A stretch of 64,000 nt of DNA from Rhodanobacteraceae bacterium (GTDB lineage Bacteria > Pseudomonadota > Gammaproteobacteria > Xanthomonadales > Rhodanobacteraceae): assembly GCA_021325475.1 (NCBI GenBank), contig JAJPHA010000026.1, forward strand, positions 1 to 64,000, read 5' to 3'. A model generated the notes under the pieces. The model was not told where the DNA came from, made no database searches, and was given only the letters and a program-made list of their open reading frames with translations. Within the stretch, counting starts at the first letter, position 1. The number at the start of each line of letters is the position of its first letter. Of the stretch, positions 8,431 to 18,172 are shown one piece after another. A program made the position numbers and the translations under genes.

Positions 8431-9720
8431 CTACCGGCCGAAACCGTCGTAGAAGATGCGATCGCCGCTCTGCGCCTCGAAGGCGCCGATGTCCGTGGCC
8501 GCGCCGACGCGTCGCGCGAACGCCGCGCCGCGTTGATCCGAGGGGATCGTCCCCGGCGGGAACGTCGGGCCGGCGTCGAGTGCGCAGGATCCCGACGGCA
8601 CGGCGTGGGTTGGCGTCGGACCACCGTTGTCGGCGAGCGCGGCGAGATTCGGTGCACAGCTCCGCGTGTCGTTCGGCAAGACCACCATGCCGGAGGTGCC
8701 GACCAGATTGTGATCGCCCGAGACGGTGAGCGACTTGCCGCTGTCCATGTCGTTGGCGCCGGTATTGCCCTGCACCAAGGTCGCCGTCATCGTATGCGCC
8801 GGGCTCGCCGGCACCGTCCCGAGCAGCACGCCGCCACCGCTGTTGGCGGTGATGGTCGTGAACGTGGCGGAGAAAACCTGCGTGTACACGCCACCACCAC
8901 CGGAGGCGGCGCTGTTGCCGCTGATCGTGGTGTTCGTGAGACTCACCTTGTAGGCCGAGATGCCGCCGCCGCTGTAATTGGTGGAATTGCCGCTGATGGT
9001 CGAACCCTTCGCGGTGACCGAACCCGAACTGCCGTAGACGAAGATGCCGCCACCGCCGGTAAAGTTCGCGCTCGTCGCCTGATTGTTGCTGACCACGGAA
9101 TCGACCAGCGTCACGGCGCCGCCTTGCGCGTGGATGCCGCCGCCGCCGAGGGCGCTGTTGCCGGTCACCACCGAATTGGCCAGTGTCACCAAGGCGTACG
9201 TCGCCTCGACCGCGCCGCCATAGGCCGTGGAGTTGCCGTTCTTCAGTGTCACGCCTTGCAAGGTCAGGTCGGCGGTGGTCTCGATCAGGCGGAAATCCGG
9301 CGTGCCCGAAACCGTGCTTCGTTGCAGCGTCACCAGCGGCTTGCCCGCGGCGTCGACGGCGCCGGCGATGGTCATGGGCTTCGTCAGCGCCAGCGCGCTC
9401 ATCGTCGACGGCGCCGGATTGGCGAACGTGATCGCATAGTTCGCCGGAATGCGCACCGTATCGTTGCTGCCGAACGCGCCGCCGCTGTTGCTGCAATTGC
9501 TGCCGCCGACCGGACTGCCCTGCTGGATCGAGGCGACCGCATCGACGAGGGCGCAATGACCCGCCACGCTCGTGCCGGCAGGATCGTTCACCACGATGGT
9601 GGCCGCCGGCAGCCAGCCGCAAAATCCGACACCCAAGGCCGCCGCGAGCGGCCGCAGGCGCGGCGACGACAAAAAAACCCCTCGCGCGCGGCGCCCGCGC
9701 GCGTTCGAACGATTGCGCAT
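8431..9720 (-). CDS. Exported right-handed beta-helix protein with choice-of-anchor Q-type C-terminus
   Basis: About 429 residues from ATG 9720 (ATG 9744 also possible). An Arg-rich start and a hydrophobic segment (LAAALGVGFCGWL) suggest a signal peptide. Repeats of NSTISGNSA/GGGI type, Gly/Ser/Thr/Asn-rich and about 20-25 residues long, indicate a parallel beta-helix like polymorphic outer-membrane proteins. The C-terminal block with DNGGPTPTHA, ALDAG, DQRGAAFAR and DIGAFE is characteristic of the choice-of-anchor Q family. The last residues DRIFYDGFGR resemble a tail common on exported proteins of Rhodanobacteraceae. Likely surface-exposed or secreted; function unknown. Confidence 0.8.
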   Translation of the reverse strand: MRNRSNARGRRARGVFLSSPRLRPLAAALGVGFCGWLPAATIVVNDPAGTSVAGHCALVDAVASIQQGSPVGGSNCSNSGGAFGSNDTVRIPANYAITFANPAPSTMSALALTKPMTIAGAVDAAGKPLVTLQRSTVSGTPDFRLIETTADLTLQGVTLKNGNSTAYGGAVEATYALVTLANSVVTGNSALGGGGIHAQGGAVTLVDSVVSNNQATSANFTGGGGIFVYGSSGSVTAKGSTISGNSTNYSGGGISAYKVSLTNTTISGNSAASGGGGVYTQVFSATFTTITANSGGGVLLGTVPASPAHTMTATLVQGNTGANDMDSGKSLTVSGDHNLVGTSGMVVLPNDTRSCAPNLAALADNGGPTPTHAVPSGSCALDAGPTFPPGTIPSDQRGAAFARRVGAATDIGAFEAQSGDRIFYDGFGR

Positions 9721-9751
9721 GTTTCTCCCCGGATCGCTGGTCAAAGATCGG

Positions 9752-9776
9752 GCCCGCCTGCATGGGGCGGGCCCGT
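9752..9776 (-). terminator. Rho-independent-like terminator after ohr
   Basis: A strong stem (GGGCCCGCC / GGCGGGCCC, 9 bp, 7-base loop) lies about 30 bp downstream of the ohr stop on the minus strand. Only a short T stretch follows, so termination strength is uncertain. Confidence 0.5.
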
Positions 9777-9802
9777 GCTGTTCAGACTGTCACCGCGCTA
9801 GT

Positions 9803-10225
9803 TTAGACGACGGTCAAGGTCACCTCAACGTTGCCGCGGGTCGCGTTGGAATACGGGCAGACCCGGTGCGCCTTCTCGACCAATGCCTGCGCCTTGGCCC
9901 GATCCAGGCCCGGAATCGAGACCTTCAGTTCCACCTGCAGGCCGAAGCCGTGCGCGATCGGGCCGATGCCGACGGCGCTGTCGATCGAGATGTCCGGCGG
10001 TACGGCGATCTTCTCCTGGCCGGCGACGAACTTGATCGCGCCGATGAAACACGCCGCGTAGCCGCAAGCGAACAACTGCTCGGGATTGACGCCCTCGCCG
10101 GTGCCGCCCATCTCCTTCGGCGGCTTGAGCACCACGTCGATGCGCCCGTCGGACGAGCGCGCCCGACCGTCGCGTCCGCCGGTGGCTCTGGCGTGGGCGG
10201 TGTACAGCACTTTTTCGAGCTTCAT
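9803..10225 (-). CDS. ohr: Organic hydroperoxide resistance protein Ohr (OsmC family)
   Basis: 140 residues. Ohr is a cytoplasmic thiol peroxidase that reduces organic and fatty-acid hydroperoxides using lipoylated proteins. Both catalytic Cys are present in family contexts: NPEQLFACGYAACF near residue 55 and CPYSNATRGN near residue 124; the N-terminal YTAHARATGGRDGRA is also typical. It follows pgi by 18 bp on the same strand and has a GAGGAGG ribosome site. No OhrR gene is adjacent, so its usual regulator is not seen here. Confidence 0.95.
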   Translation of the reverse strand: MKLEKVLYTAHARATGGRDGRARSSDGRIDVVLKPPKEMGGTGEGVNPEQLFACGYAACFIGAIKFVAGQEKIAVPPDISIDSAVGIGPIAHGFGLQVELKVSIPGLDRAKAQALVEKAHRVCPYSNATRGNVEVTLTVV

Positions 10226-10243
10226 GGATGCCTCCTCGTTACG

Positions 10244-11893
<1,650 letters not shown>

Positions 11894-11943
11894 GGGCGCG
11901 GACTATACCGCAGCGGTGCGGATTGCGTCCGCGCGGATCGCGT

Positions 11944-12114
11944 CTATTTCGGCGCCGCCGCGCCGCGCGGCGTGAAATCGCCATAGCGCCGCGCCACGCG
12001 GACGATGCCGATGGCGCACGTGAGCGCCAGCACTCCGGTGATCGCCGCCCAGGGAATCGCGTGCCGCAGCGACAGCAACGCCGTGCCGTCCAGCCAGTCG
12101 AGGAAACGATCCAT
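11944..12114 (-). CDS. Small single-pass membrane protein, unknown function
   Basis: 56 codons from ATG 12114. A single hydrophobic helix (AITGVLALTCAIGIV, about residues 23-38) is followed by a basic stretch (RVARRYGDF), suggesting an N-out/C-in inner-membrane peptide. It lies between the DUF1249 gene and pgi in the same direction, with gaps of 89 and 50 bp. I recognise no family. Its reality rests on the membrane-helix pattern and the good gap fit only. Confidence 0.4.
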   Translation of the reverse strand: MDRFLDWLDGTALLSLRHAIPWAAITGVLALTCAIGIVRVARRYGDFTPRGAAAPK

Positions 12115-12203
12115 GCGTGCCGCCCATGGAAAACCTGCGGCGCGATTCTGGTGCGGGGAGGTGACGGCGCGACTGCGCCGGCATGACGCCGGGATGACCG
12201 CGC

Positions 12204-12689
12204 TCAGGCGCAGCTCGACAGGGTCGCGGGGGGCACCGCGCTCAGCGTACCGAGCGAATGGCCCTGCTCGGCCAGGTATTCCAGCCAGCGGTTGAGGAAA
12301 CTCGCCATGCGCATGCGCTGCTGAAACACCGTCCGCGCCGGCGGAAAGGGCCCCAGCTCGCGACGCAGGCGTTCGCCGGTGTGGCAATGGGTGACCTCGG
12401 CGACGCGCGCATCGCGGTACATGCGCAACCACGCCGACGGCGCCGGATTGCCGGTGTGCGGATCGGGAATGCAATAGGTGAGGTGCAGCTCGACGGTGTA
12501 GCGATGATGCTCGATCACTTCCAAGCGCAGATCGAGGCCGTCGTCGATGCAGGACAGATACGAACCGGGCGCCAGCGTATGCGGCGCGAACAACCGCGCC
12601 AGCCGATGGTAATTCTCGGCGTACAGCCCCATCAGGTAAGCGAAGCGCCCGGGCAATGCGGCGCGGCGGGGTTCGACGGCGATGACCAT
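12204..12689 (-). CDS. DUF1249 domain-containing protein (YqiB-like)
   Basis: 161 residues. The N-terminal segment (YAENYHRLARLF near residue 23) and the following beta-rich region (LEVIEHHRYTVELHLTY; LRMYRDARVAEVTHC) match the DUF1249 family found across Gammaproteobacteria, beside the ADP-ribose pyrophosphatase and 3',5'-cAMP phosphodiesterase genes in enterics. The biochemical function is not known to me. Here it is not beside those partners. Confidence 0.85.
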   Translation of the reverse strand: MVIAVEPRRAALPGRFAYLMGLYAENYHRLARLFAPHTLAPGSYLSCIDDGLDLRLEVIEHHRYTVELHLTYCIPDPHTGNPAPSAWLRMYRDARVAEVTHCHTGERLRRELGPFPPARTVFQQRMRMASFLNRWLEYLAEQGHSLGTLSAVPPATLSSCA

Positions 12690-12777
12690 GCGCCGATCAT
12701 AGCATCGGCGTCTGGCTCGCCCAGTCTGGGCGATGCGGCGGGCGATGGGTACAATGGCAGACCTTCACCACGGATGC

Positions 12778-12825
12778 GCCGGCGCGTGAGCGGTCGAGCG
12801 CAGCGGATTTTGCGATGGGTTCTAG
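12778..12825. repeat. Half copy of the MITE-like repeat seen at 30562-30686
   Basis: About 48 bp here match the right half of the 30.6-kb element with a handful of differences (shared CCGGCGCGTGAGC, GTCGAGCGCAGC, GATTTTG and GGGTTCTA blocks). The left half with the matching inverted end is absent. It lies in the gap between the DUF1249 gene and the Tyr-rich lipoprotein gene and reaches the last codons of the latter. Confidence 0.65.
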
Positions 12826-13154
12826 CGATGCGTGCCCGCAGGGTGCACGCTCGATCCGCTACGCACGCCGACCGCCGGCGGACGGTGCCAACCGCCGTCG
12901 TGATGCCAGTAGCCGCCGTGATGGCCGTGGTAATAGGTGCCGTAGAAGCCCAGGCTGATCCACGGCCAGCCCCAGCAGCACCAGGGATCGTAGGCCGGGG
13001 CGTAGTAGTAATACCCCGGCGCGTAGGCATAGCCGTCATCGTAGACGGTGGTGCCGTCGTCGTAGACCACGCCCGGCCGCTGGTAGTCGTACACGCAACC
13101 GCCGAGCGCGAGCAGTGCGCCGCCGAGCAACAAGCCGCCGATACGCCGTTTCAT
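12822..13154 (-). CDS. Small Tyr/Gly/His/Trp-rich lipoprotein
   Basis: 110 residues from ATG 13154. A typical lipoprotein signal (KRRIGGLLLGGALLALGGC) places the mature N-terminus at Cys 20. The mature protein is dominated by Tyr, Gly, Asp, His and Trp (YYYYAPAYDPWCCWGWPW; HGHHGGYWHHDGGWH). Similar low-complexity lipoproteins occur in Xanthomonadales with no known function; His/Tyr/Trp-rich surfaces can bind metal or surfaces, but this is speculation. The C-terminal residues run into the half MITE copy, so the tail may not be original. Confidence 0.7.
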   Translation of the reverse strand: MKRRIGGLLLGGALLALGGCVYDYQRPGVVYDDGTTVYDDGYAYAPGYYYYAPAYDPWCCWGWPWISLGFYGTYYHGHHGGYWHHDGGWHRPPAVGVRSGSSVHPAGTHR

Positions 13155-13232
13155 CGCCGTGCTCCCGCATCCAACCACCAAAGCCTAGGCCCGGCTGCTT
13201 GAATCGAAGCTGAGCAAATCCGGCACCTGTCG

Positions 13233-13841
13233 TCAGCGCAGGCCGGGGTGCGTCAGCGCCTGCACGAAGGCGCCGAGCACACGCGGCTCCATCAGCACCG
13301 TGAACGCGACGCCATACGCCGCGCCCCACAGGTGCGCGCTGTGGTTGACGTTGTCCCTGCCGCGCCGCTCCATGTAGAAGGTGTAGGCCACGTAGAGCGC
13401 CGCGTAAATCACGGCCGGCAACGGGAAAAAGAACACGAGGATCGTCGACCACGGCCGCAGCAGAATGAAAGCGAACAGCACCGCTGATACCGCGCCCGAC
13501 GCGCCGAGGCTGCGGTACGCCGGGTTGGCCCGGTTGCGCAAATACGTCGGCAGGATCGACACCACCAGGCCGCCGCAATAGAACCCGTAGAAACCGAACG
13601 GCCCGAGGTAGCGCTGGTACAGACCTTCCATCACCGTGCCGAAGAAGTACAGGGTCAGCATGTTGAACAGCAGATGCTGGCCGTCGGCGTGAATCAGGCC
13701 GTAGCTGAGCAGACGATAGTACTGATGGTCGCGCGAGATCGCCGGCGGCCACAGAATCAACCGGCGCAACAGATCCGGCTGGCCGAACGCCAGCAGGGAA
13801 ACCAGACAAGTGATGGCGACGATGACGAGCGTACTGCTCAC
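13233..13841 (-). CDS. Rhomboid-family intramembrane serine protease
   Basis: 202 residues with about six hydrophobic segments. Catalytic Ser lies in GASGAVSAVL (near residue 117) and catalytic His in HSAHLWGAAYG (near residue 170); the HLLFNMLTLYFFG segment near residue 56 is the conserved HxxxN-type helix. These enzymes cut substrates within the inner membrane. No substrate is suggested by neighbours. The gene follows the MASE2 gene on the minus strand after 139 bp. Confidence 0.9.
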   Translation of the reverse strand: MSSTLVIVAITCLVSLLAFGQPDLLRRLILWPPAISRDHQYYRLLSYGLIHADGQHLLFNMLTLYFFGTVMEGLYQRYLGPFGFYGFYCGGLVVSILPTYLRNRANPAYRSLGASGAVSAVLFAFILLRPWSTILVFFFPLPAVIYAALYVAYTFYMERRGRDNVNHSAHLWGAAYGVAFTVLMEPRVLGAFVQALTHPGLR

Positions 13842-13980
13842 GCGGCGTTCCCGGGCTTGGGCAGGAACGCCGAATGATAGGCCAAACGGGACGACCGCCG
13901 CTGCTGCGGCTCGGGCGCTGCCACGCGCGCGGATGCGGTGCAGCCGGCCGGCGCTTGCGCGTGGCCGTCCCGCCCCGTGC

Positions 13981-14610
13981 TTAGGCCGCAGGCACTTCCG
14001 CCCCGGTCACGTCCTGCTCGGCGGATGCGTTCGGCGGCGGCGCCAGCCGCGGCGATTCGCCGAGACGACGCGCCTGGGCATGCAGGGTGAAGGCCAGCGC
14101 GAGCGGATACAGGGTCAGCAGCGGCATGCTGGCGATGATCTCCGGCATGCTGGTTGCCGGGGCGAACGCGAGACCGTGCACCGCCAGCGTCAGCACACAC
14201 GCCGCCAGTTGCACGACGAGGCCGCGCAGCGCCAGCGTCCAACCGCCGGCGATGGTCTTGTCGCAGGTCAGCATCACCGTCAGCAGCAGGCTCGGCAGGA
14301 GATCGAAGCGCATCAGCGCGATCCACATCCCGCCGAGCGCCGAATCCACCAGCAGGCTGCGGATCTCGCTCGCCTGCGCGTCGCGCCCGCGCAAGGCCAG
14401 CTCGCGGGCGAGCACCGGCCAGGCGAGCAGGCAGGCGAGGAGCAGCAGCCACACGAACGGCCGCGCCGAGAGGTCATACAGCACCGCGGCGACGCTGATC
14501 GCGCCGAGCAGTTGTCCCGCCAGACGCAACCGGTAGCAGCGCTCCACCGCGCCGGTCGCTCCCGCATCGGCATGCGTCGGCAGGGCCGTTTGCGTCAGCG
14601 TCAACATCAT
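13981..14610 (-). CDS. Stand-alone MASE2-domain membrane protein (no GGDEF)
   Basis: 209 residues. The hydrophobic core matches MASE2, the membrane sensor normally joined to a diguanylate cyclase: RCYRLRLAGQLLGAISVAAVLYD, LLVDSALGGMWIALMRFDLLPS and CDKTIAGGWTLALRG are recognisable. About five membrane helices are visible, followed by a short soluble tail of 35 residues with no GGDEF motif. The next 139 bp to the rhomboid gene hold no remnant of a cyclase that I can see. It may be a free-standing sensor or a truncated cyclase. Confidence 0.75.
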   Translation of the reverse strand: MMLTLTQTALPTHADAGATGAVERCYRLRLAGQLLGAISVAAVLYDLSARPFVWLLLLACLLAWPVLARELALRGRDAQASEIRSLLVDSALGGMWIALMRFDLLPSLLLTVMLTCDKTIAGGWTLALRGLVVQLAACVLTLAVHGLAFAPATSMPEIIASMPLLTLYPLALAFTLHAQARRLGESPRLAPPPNASAEQDVTGAEVPAA

Positions 14611-14777
14611 GGCGGGCAGCGTCCCCCTGTTGGACGACCATTCGTGGAAAGCAAAGCAATTCGGATGCCAAACTCCTGAAGACGTTGGAAATTACCGCTG
14701 CGACCGGTCGCGTGGCAGAATCGGCCACAACGGCAGGACGGCGGTGACCCGTTTCGTCACCCTTCGAGGACATTGCC

Positions 14778-15146
14778 ATGATCGGATACGTCACTCTCGG
14801 TACCAATAATCTGCCGCGCGCGGCGGCCTTCTACGATGCGCTGCTCGCCACCATCGGCGCCAAGCGCGTGATGGAGTTCGATCGCGGCGTCGCCTGGAGC
14901 GCGGGCGGCAACCAGCCGATGCTGGGCGTCATGAAGCCGTTCGACGGCAAGCCGGCCACGGTCGGCAATGGCGTGATGGTCGCGCTCGCCGTGCCCAGTC
15001 GCGAACTGGTCGATGCCGTCCACCGCAAGGCGCTGGAACTCGGCGGCAGCGACGAAGGCACACCGGGACCGCGCGGCGACGGCTTCTATGCCGGTTACTT
15101 TCGCGATCCCGACGGCAACAAGCTCAACGCCCACTGCATGGGCTGA
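14778..15146 (+). CDS. VOC-family (glyoxalase/bleomycin-resistance fold) protein
   Basis: 122 residues. The paired beta-alpha-beta-beta-beta units of the vicinal-oxygen-chelate fold are seen (YVTLGTNNLPRAAAFYDALL at the start; GFYAGYFRDPDGNKLNAHCMG at the end). The C-terminal D-P-D-G-N-K-L pattern is typical of small lactoylglutathione lyase-like proteins. The substrate cannot be told. It is divergent from the MASE2 gene and converges with the amidohydrolase gene, one base apart. Confidence 0.85.
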   Translation: MIGYVTLGTNNLPRAAAFYDALLATIGAKRVMEFDRGVAWSAGGNQPMLGVMKPFDGKPATVGNGVMVALAVPSRELVDAVHRKALELGGSDEGTPGPRGDGFYAGYFRDPDGNKLNAHCMG

Positions 15147-15147
15147 T

Positions 15148-15927
15148 TCAACGCAGCCAGTCGGGCACCGGCGCGAGCCAGCCGGCGATGCGCTCGGCCC
15201 ATTCGGCCTGGCCCGACTCGGTGGCGATCAGATCCTGTCGAATCTCGAGACCGATCGAGGGGATGCCGCGGCGCTCGCCGTGCACCGGGATGGCGTAGTC
15301 GGTGGTCGCGGTGACCTGGTAGGGCTCGTTGTCGCCGACCGTCCAGATCCCTTCCGCACGAATCCGCTCGAGCAGGATGCGCGCGATGCGCGCGTCGTTG
15401 CCGTACAGCATGCCGATGTGCCAAGGCCGTGCCACGTTCTCGAATACCGGCGTGAAGCTGTGCACGGACACCAGAATCGCCGACCGCCCCTGCGCCGCGC
15501 GCGCATCCAGCTCCGCGGCAATGCGCGCGTGATACGGCGCGAAAATCTCGCGCGCACGCAGCGCCCGCGCGGCCGCATCGAGATCGCGATTGCCCGGAAT
15601 CTCGGTGCCATCGCTGCGCGTTACGATCGAACCCGGCGCATCGAGCGGCCGATTGCAGTCGATGACCAGACGCGAATAGGTCTGGCTTATGAGCACCGCG
15701 TCCAGCCGGTCGGCAAGCCGCGCGGCAACCCCGGCGGCGCCGATGTCCCAGGCGATGTGCCGCTCGAATTCCGCGGCGGGCAGACCGAGATCGCCGAGCG
15801 CACGCGGCAGGCGTCGCCCCGCGTGATCGCAAATCAGCACGAACGGCGCACGGCCCTGCGGTCGCCGCACCGCAAACGGCGGCGGATCGTCAGCGCAAAG
15901 CAGGCGCGAGCGGCCGAAGTCGTTCAT
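15148..15927 (-). CDS. N-formylglutamate amidohydrolase family protein
   Basis: 259 residues from ATG 15927. The motif FVLICDHAGRRLPRALGDLG near residue 25, HIAWDIGAAGVAARLA near 55, and SVHSFTPVF near 150 match the N-formylglutamate amidohydrolase (HutG-like) family, metal-dependent hydrolases of formylated or related amides. No histidine-degradation genes lie nearby, so the true substrate is open. It is followed upstream by the thpR gene on the same strand (16-bp gap). Confidence 0.85.
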   Translation of the reverse strand: MNDFGRSRLLCADDPPPFAVRRPQGRAPFVLICDHAGRRLPRALGDLGLPAAEFERHIAWDIGAAGVAARLADRLDAVLISQTYSRLVIDCNRPLDAPGSIVTRSDGTEIPGNRDLDAAARALRAREIFAPYHARIAAELDARAAQGRSAILVSVHSFTPVFENVARPWHIGMLYGNDARIARILLERIRAEGIWTVGDNEPYQVTATTDYAIPVHGERRGIPSIGLEIRQDLIATESGQAEWAERIAGWLAPVPDWLR

Positions 15928-15943
15928 CGCGCCGTGAAACCTA

Positions 15944-16549
15944 TCATGCCGTTTCCCGCAAAGGCCACTGGCCGACCGCCAGATACTCGGCCTCGGCACC
16001 CAGCCGGCTGTCGATCAGGCGAAACTCGGAGACGCGCCAGCGCACACCGGGCACGGGCAGCGGCGCGAGCGCGTGCGCGGCGTCGCGCAACAGCGTCACG
16101 TGCGGCACGAGCGCGGCGTCCCGCGACGGAATCCCGGCGCGTCGCAATTCCGCATCAAGGCTCTGCCACAGCGCATCGAGCTCCGCCGGCGGTTCGCTGC
16201 AACCGAGCCACCACACGGCATTCCTGCGGCGAAAACTGCCGATACGGTCGAGCACCAGCGTGAATGGCGCCACACGCACGCGAGCGGCGGCCGTCCGCGC
16301 GCATTCGATCAACCCCACAGGCAGCGGCTGGAAGCTGCCGAGGAACTGCAAGGTCAGGTGATAGCGCCACGGTTTGATCCAGCGGCCGCGCGGCGCGAGC
16401 TCGCGTTCGATCCGCGCGGCGACGGCGGCGATCGCCGCACGGGTGGCGGCGTCGGGAAACAGGCCGAAGAAGACGTTGTGCGCCGCCGCCCGCTCCGACG
16501 AGCCGGCCGCGCCGGCGGAGCCTGGCGACGAACGTTGGGACGTGGGCAT
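15944..16549 (-). CDS. thpR: RNA 2',3'-cyclic phosphodiesterase (2H family, ThpR)
   Basis: 201 residues. Two H-x-T motifs of the 2H phosphoesterase superfamily are present: YHLTLQFLG near residue 64 and PHVTLLRD near residue 150. The enzyme opens 2',3'-cyclic phosphates on RNA ends. The first 22 residues are low-complexity and may be before the true start. An IS1595-type element is inserted 58 bp upstream of the start; a -10-like TATACT (16583-16588, minus strand) lies between. Confidence 0.85.
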   Translation of the reverse strand: MPTSQRSSPGSAGAAGSSERAAAHNVFFGLFPDAATRAAIAAVAARIERELAPRGRWIKPWRYHLTLQFLGSFQPLPVGLIECARTAAARVRVAPFTLVLDRIGSFRRRNAVWWLGCSEPPAELDALWQSLDAELRRAGIPSRDAALVPHVTLLRDAAHALAPLPVPGVRWRVSEFRLIDSRLGAEAEYLAVGQWPLRETA

Positions 16550-16677
16550 GGCCGGGTTCGGTACGACGCAGGCGATTTTTCAGTATAGCCGTCGGCGTTG
16601 CGCGCGGTCTTCTTATCCGGTTTGTTGACAACGCGCTGGCCTTGGGCAGAATGGATGTGTCATGGAAGGGCGCCGCC

Positions 16678-16890
16678 ATGTCAAAGGCCAATTTCAAACA
16701 GCTTTTCTTGGACGCAAGCGAGGGGCTTTTCCATTTCCACAACGTTTTGAAGTCTGACCTTTCTTTGTCACCGGATCAGTTGCGAACACTGGCAGTCGAG
16801 ACAGCGCTTCCGCTGGGAAAGCTGTTAGTAGAGCTTGGGCCTCGGTTAGACCGCATCGAACAAAAACTTGCTCAGATCGCAAAAAAGTAG
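16678..16890 (+). CDS. Small passenger protein of the IS element, unknown
   Basis: 70 residues from ATG 16678 (an upstream in-frame start at 16642 is less likely). It is soluble-looking, with a C-terminal amphipathic helix (LLVELGPRLDRIEQKLAQIAKK) that could form a coiled coil. It lies just inside the left end of the element, ahead of the transposase. No family recognised. Confidence 0.55.
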   Translation: MSKANFKQLFLDASEGLFHFHNVLKSDLSLSPDQLRTLAVETALPLGKLLVELGPRLDRIEQKLAQIAKK

Positions 16891-16944
16891 CGAACCTCGG
16901 CTTGCCCGACCGTCAAACCACTTAGCACAGCAACAATCCTTTCC

Positions 16945-17961
16945 ATGTCCGAACCTCGCTTCCCTTCAAGCCTGCCTGAGTTTCAAAAGCTCTTTCCAGA
17001 CGATGCGGCGTGCGCGAAGTACCTTGAGCAAACGCGCTGGCCGAATGGGTTTGTTTGCGAACACTGCGGAATAGTCGGGGAGCCGTACCGCTTCAAGACC
17101 CGCTCGTCCGTTGTCCTGCGCTGCCGTAGCTGCAAGAAAAACACGTCGCTTACCGCTGGCACCGTCATGCAATCTAGCCACACGCCGTTGTCTGTGTGGT
17201 TTTGTGGCGCGTATCTGCTGACTACGCAAACCCCGGGTATTTCCGCGCTTCAGTTTCAGCGCCAGCTCGGCATCGGACGCTACGAAACGGCCTTTACCAT
17301 GCTGCACAAGCTGCGCGCCGGTATGGTCCGCCCCGACCGCGATACCATCGGCGGCGAACACGTCGTGGAAGTCGATGAATGCTTCCTCGGCGGCAAGACG
17401 CGGGACAAGCTGACTACCATCGTCGGCGCTATCGAAGTCTGCGAACGTCGCGATGCAGACGAACGCGCTGCCAAGTGGAAGGACGCTCACAAGGGCGGCA
17501 TCCCCGCCAAGAAACTTGTCTACGCTGGACGGCTACGCTTGCGCGCGCTCGATACCAAAGACGCCGCTAGCCTCAACTCGTTTGTCATGGAGTGTGTCAC
17601 TCCCGGCACGCACGTTCGCACGGATGGTGCGTCCGGCTACCGCACGCTCGCCCATGTCGGCTACCGTCACGACCCCCTCGTGCTCGGCGGAAACCCCGAC
17701 AAGGCCGAAGCGCACCTGCCGATGATCCACCTCGTATTCTCGAACCTCAAAACGTGGCTGCTCGGTACGCATCACGGCCGCATCGAGCCGAAACACTTGC
17801 AAGCGTACCTTAACGAATACGTTTTCCGCTTCAACCGCCGCTTTTATCCGATGAACTCTTTCGCTTCGATCTTGGGGCTGGCGGCTCGCTCGCCTTCGCC
17901 GACTTATGAGCAGCTTTACTCGGGGCAGTGGCAGCACCCTTACTCAATGGTTGCCGCGTAA
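16945..17961 (+). CDS. IS1595-family (ISXO2-like) transposase
   Basis: 338 residues. An N-terminal zinc ribbon (CEHCG near residue 33; CRSCKKNTS near 54) precedes a DDE-type catalytic domain: VEVDECFLGGKT near residue 140 carries the first Asp, TDGASGYRTLAH near 225 the second, and the terminal motif HHGRIEPKHLQAYLNEYVF with FRFNRR near 290 the last acidic residue. Length and motifs are complete, so the transposase looks functional. Confidence 0.95.
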   Translation: MSEPRFPSSLPEFQKLFPDDAACAKYLEQTRWPNGFVCEHCGIVGEPYRFKTRSSVVLRCRSCKKNTSLTAGTVMQSSHTPLSVWFCGAYLLTTQTPGISALQFQRQLGIGRYETAFTMLHKLRAGMVRPDRDTIGGEHVVEVDECFLGGKTRDKLTTIVGAIEVCERRDADERAAKWKDAHKGGIPAKKLVYAGRLRLRALDTKDAASLNSFVMECVTPGTHVRTDGASGYRTLAHVGYRHDPLVLGGNPDKAEAHLPMIHLVFSNLKTWLLGTHHGRIEPKHLQAYLNEYVFRFNRRFYPMNSFASILGLAARSPSPTYEQLYSGQWQHPYSMVAA

Positions 17962-18058
17962 AAGCCTCGTAATCCTCGGCGAGAATTGCGCGGTCCTCGT
18001 CGAACATCTTGCGCATGCGTGCTAAGCGCTCAGCTGGCGTCGTGTCATCTTTTGGCAT
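17831..18058 (-). CDS. Small basic, Lys/Ser/Ala-rich passenger frame (doubtful)
   Basis: 75 residues, hydrophilic, with an acidic helical start (ERLARMRKMFDEDRAILAEDYEAF) and a basic disordered tail (PRSKRKSSSDKSGG). It overlaps the last 131 bases of the transposase gene on the opposite strand. An AAGGGA sequence directly precedes the ATG. The amino-acid composition is protein-like, but the overlap makes it uncertain. Confidence 0.4.
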   Translation of the reverse strand: MPKDDTTPAERLARMRKMFDEDRAILAEDYEAFTRQPLSKGAATAPSKAAHKSAKASEPPAPRSKRKSSSDKSGG

Positions 18059-18172
18059 TCCCTTAGCCTATCACTCCTGTACAACAGCTAGGGCGCTACC
18101 GAAGTAGCGCTCTAGTGTTGCTATCCTTACCTTGCCGCCAAGCTCGGCGGTATACGACGTAAGGAATGTACG

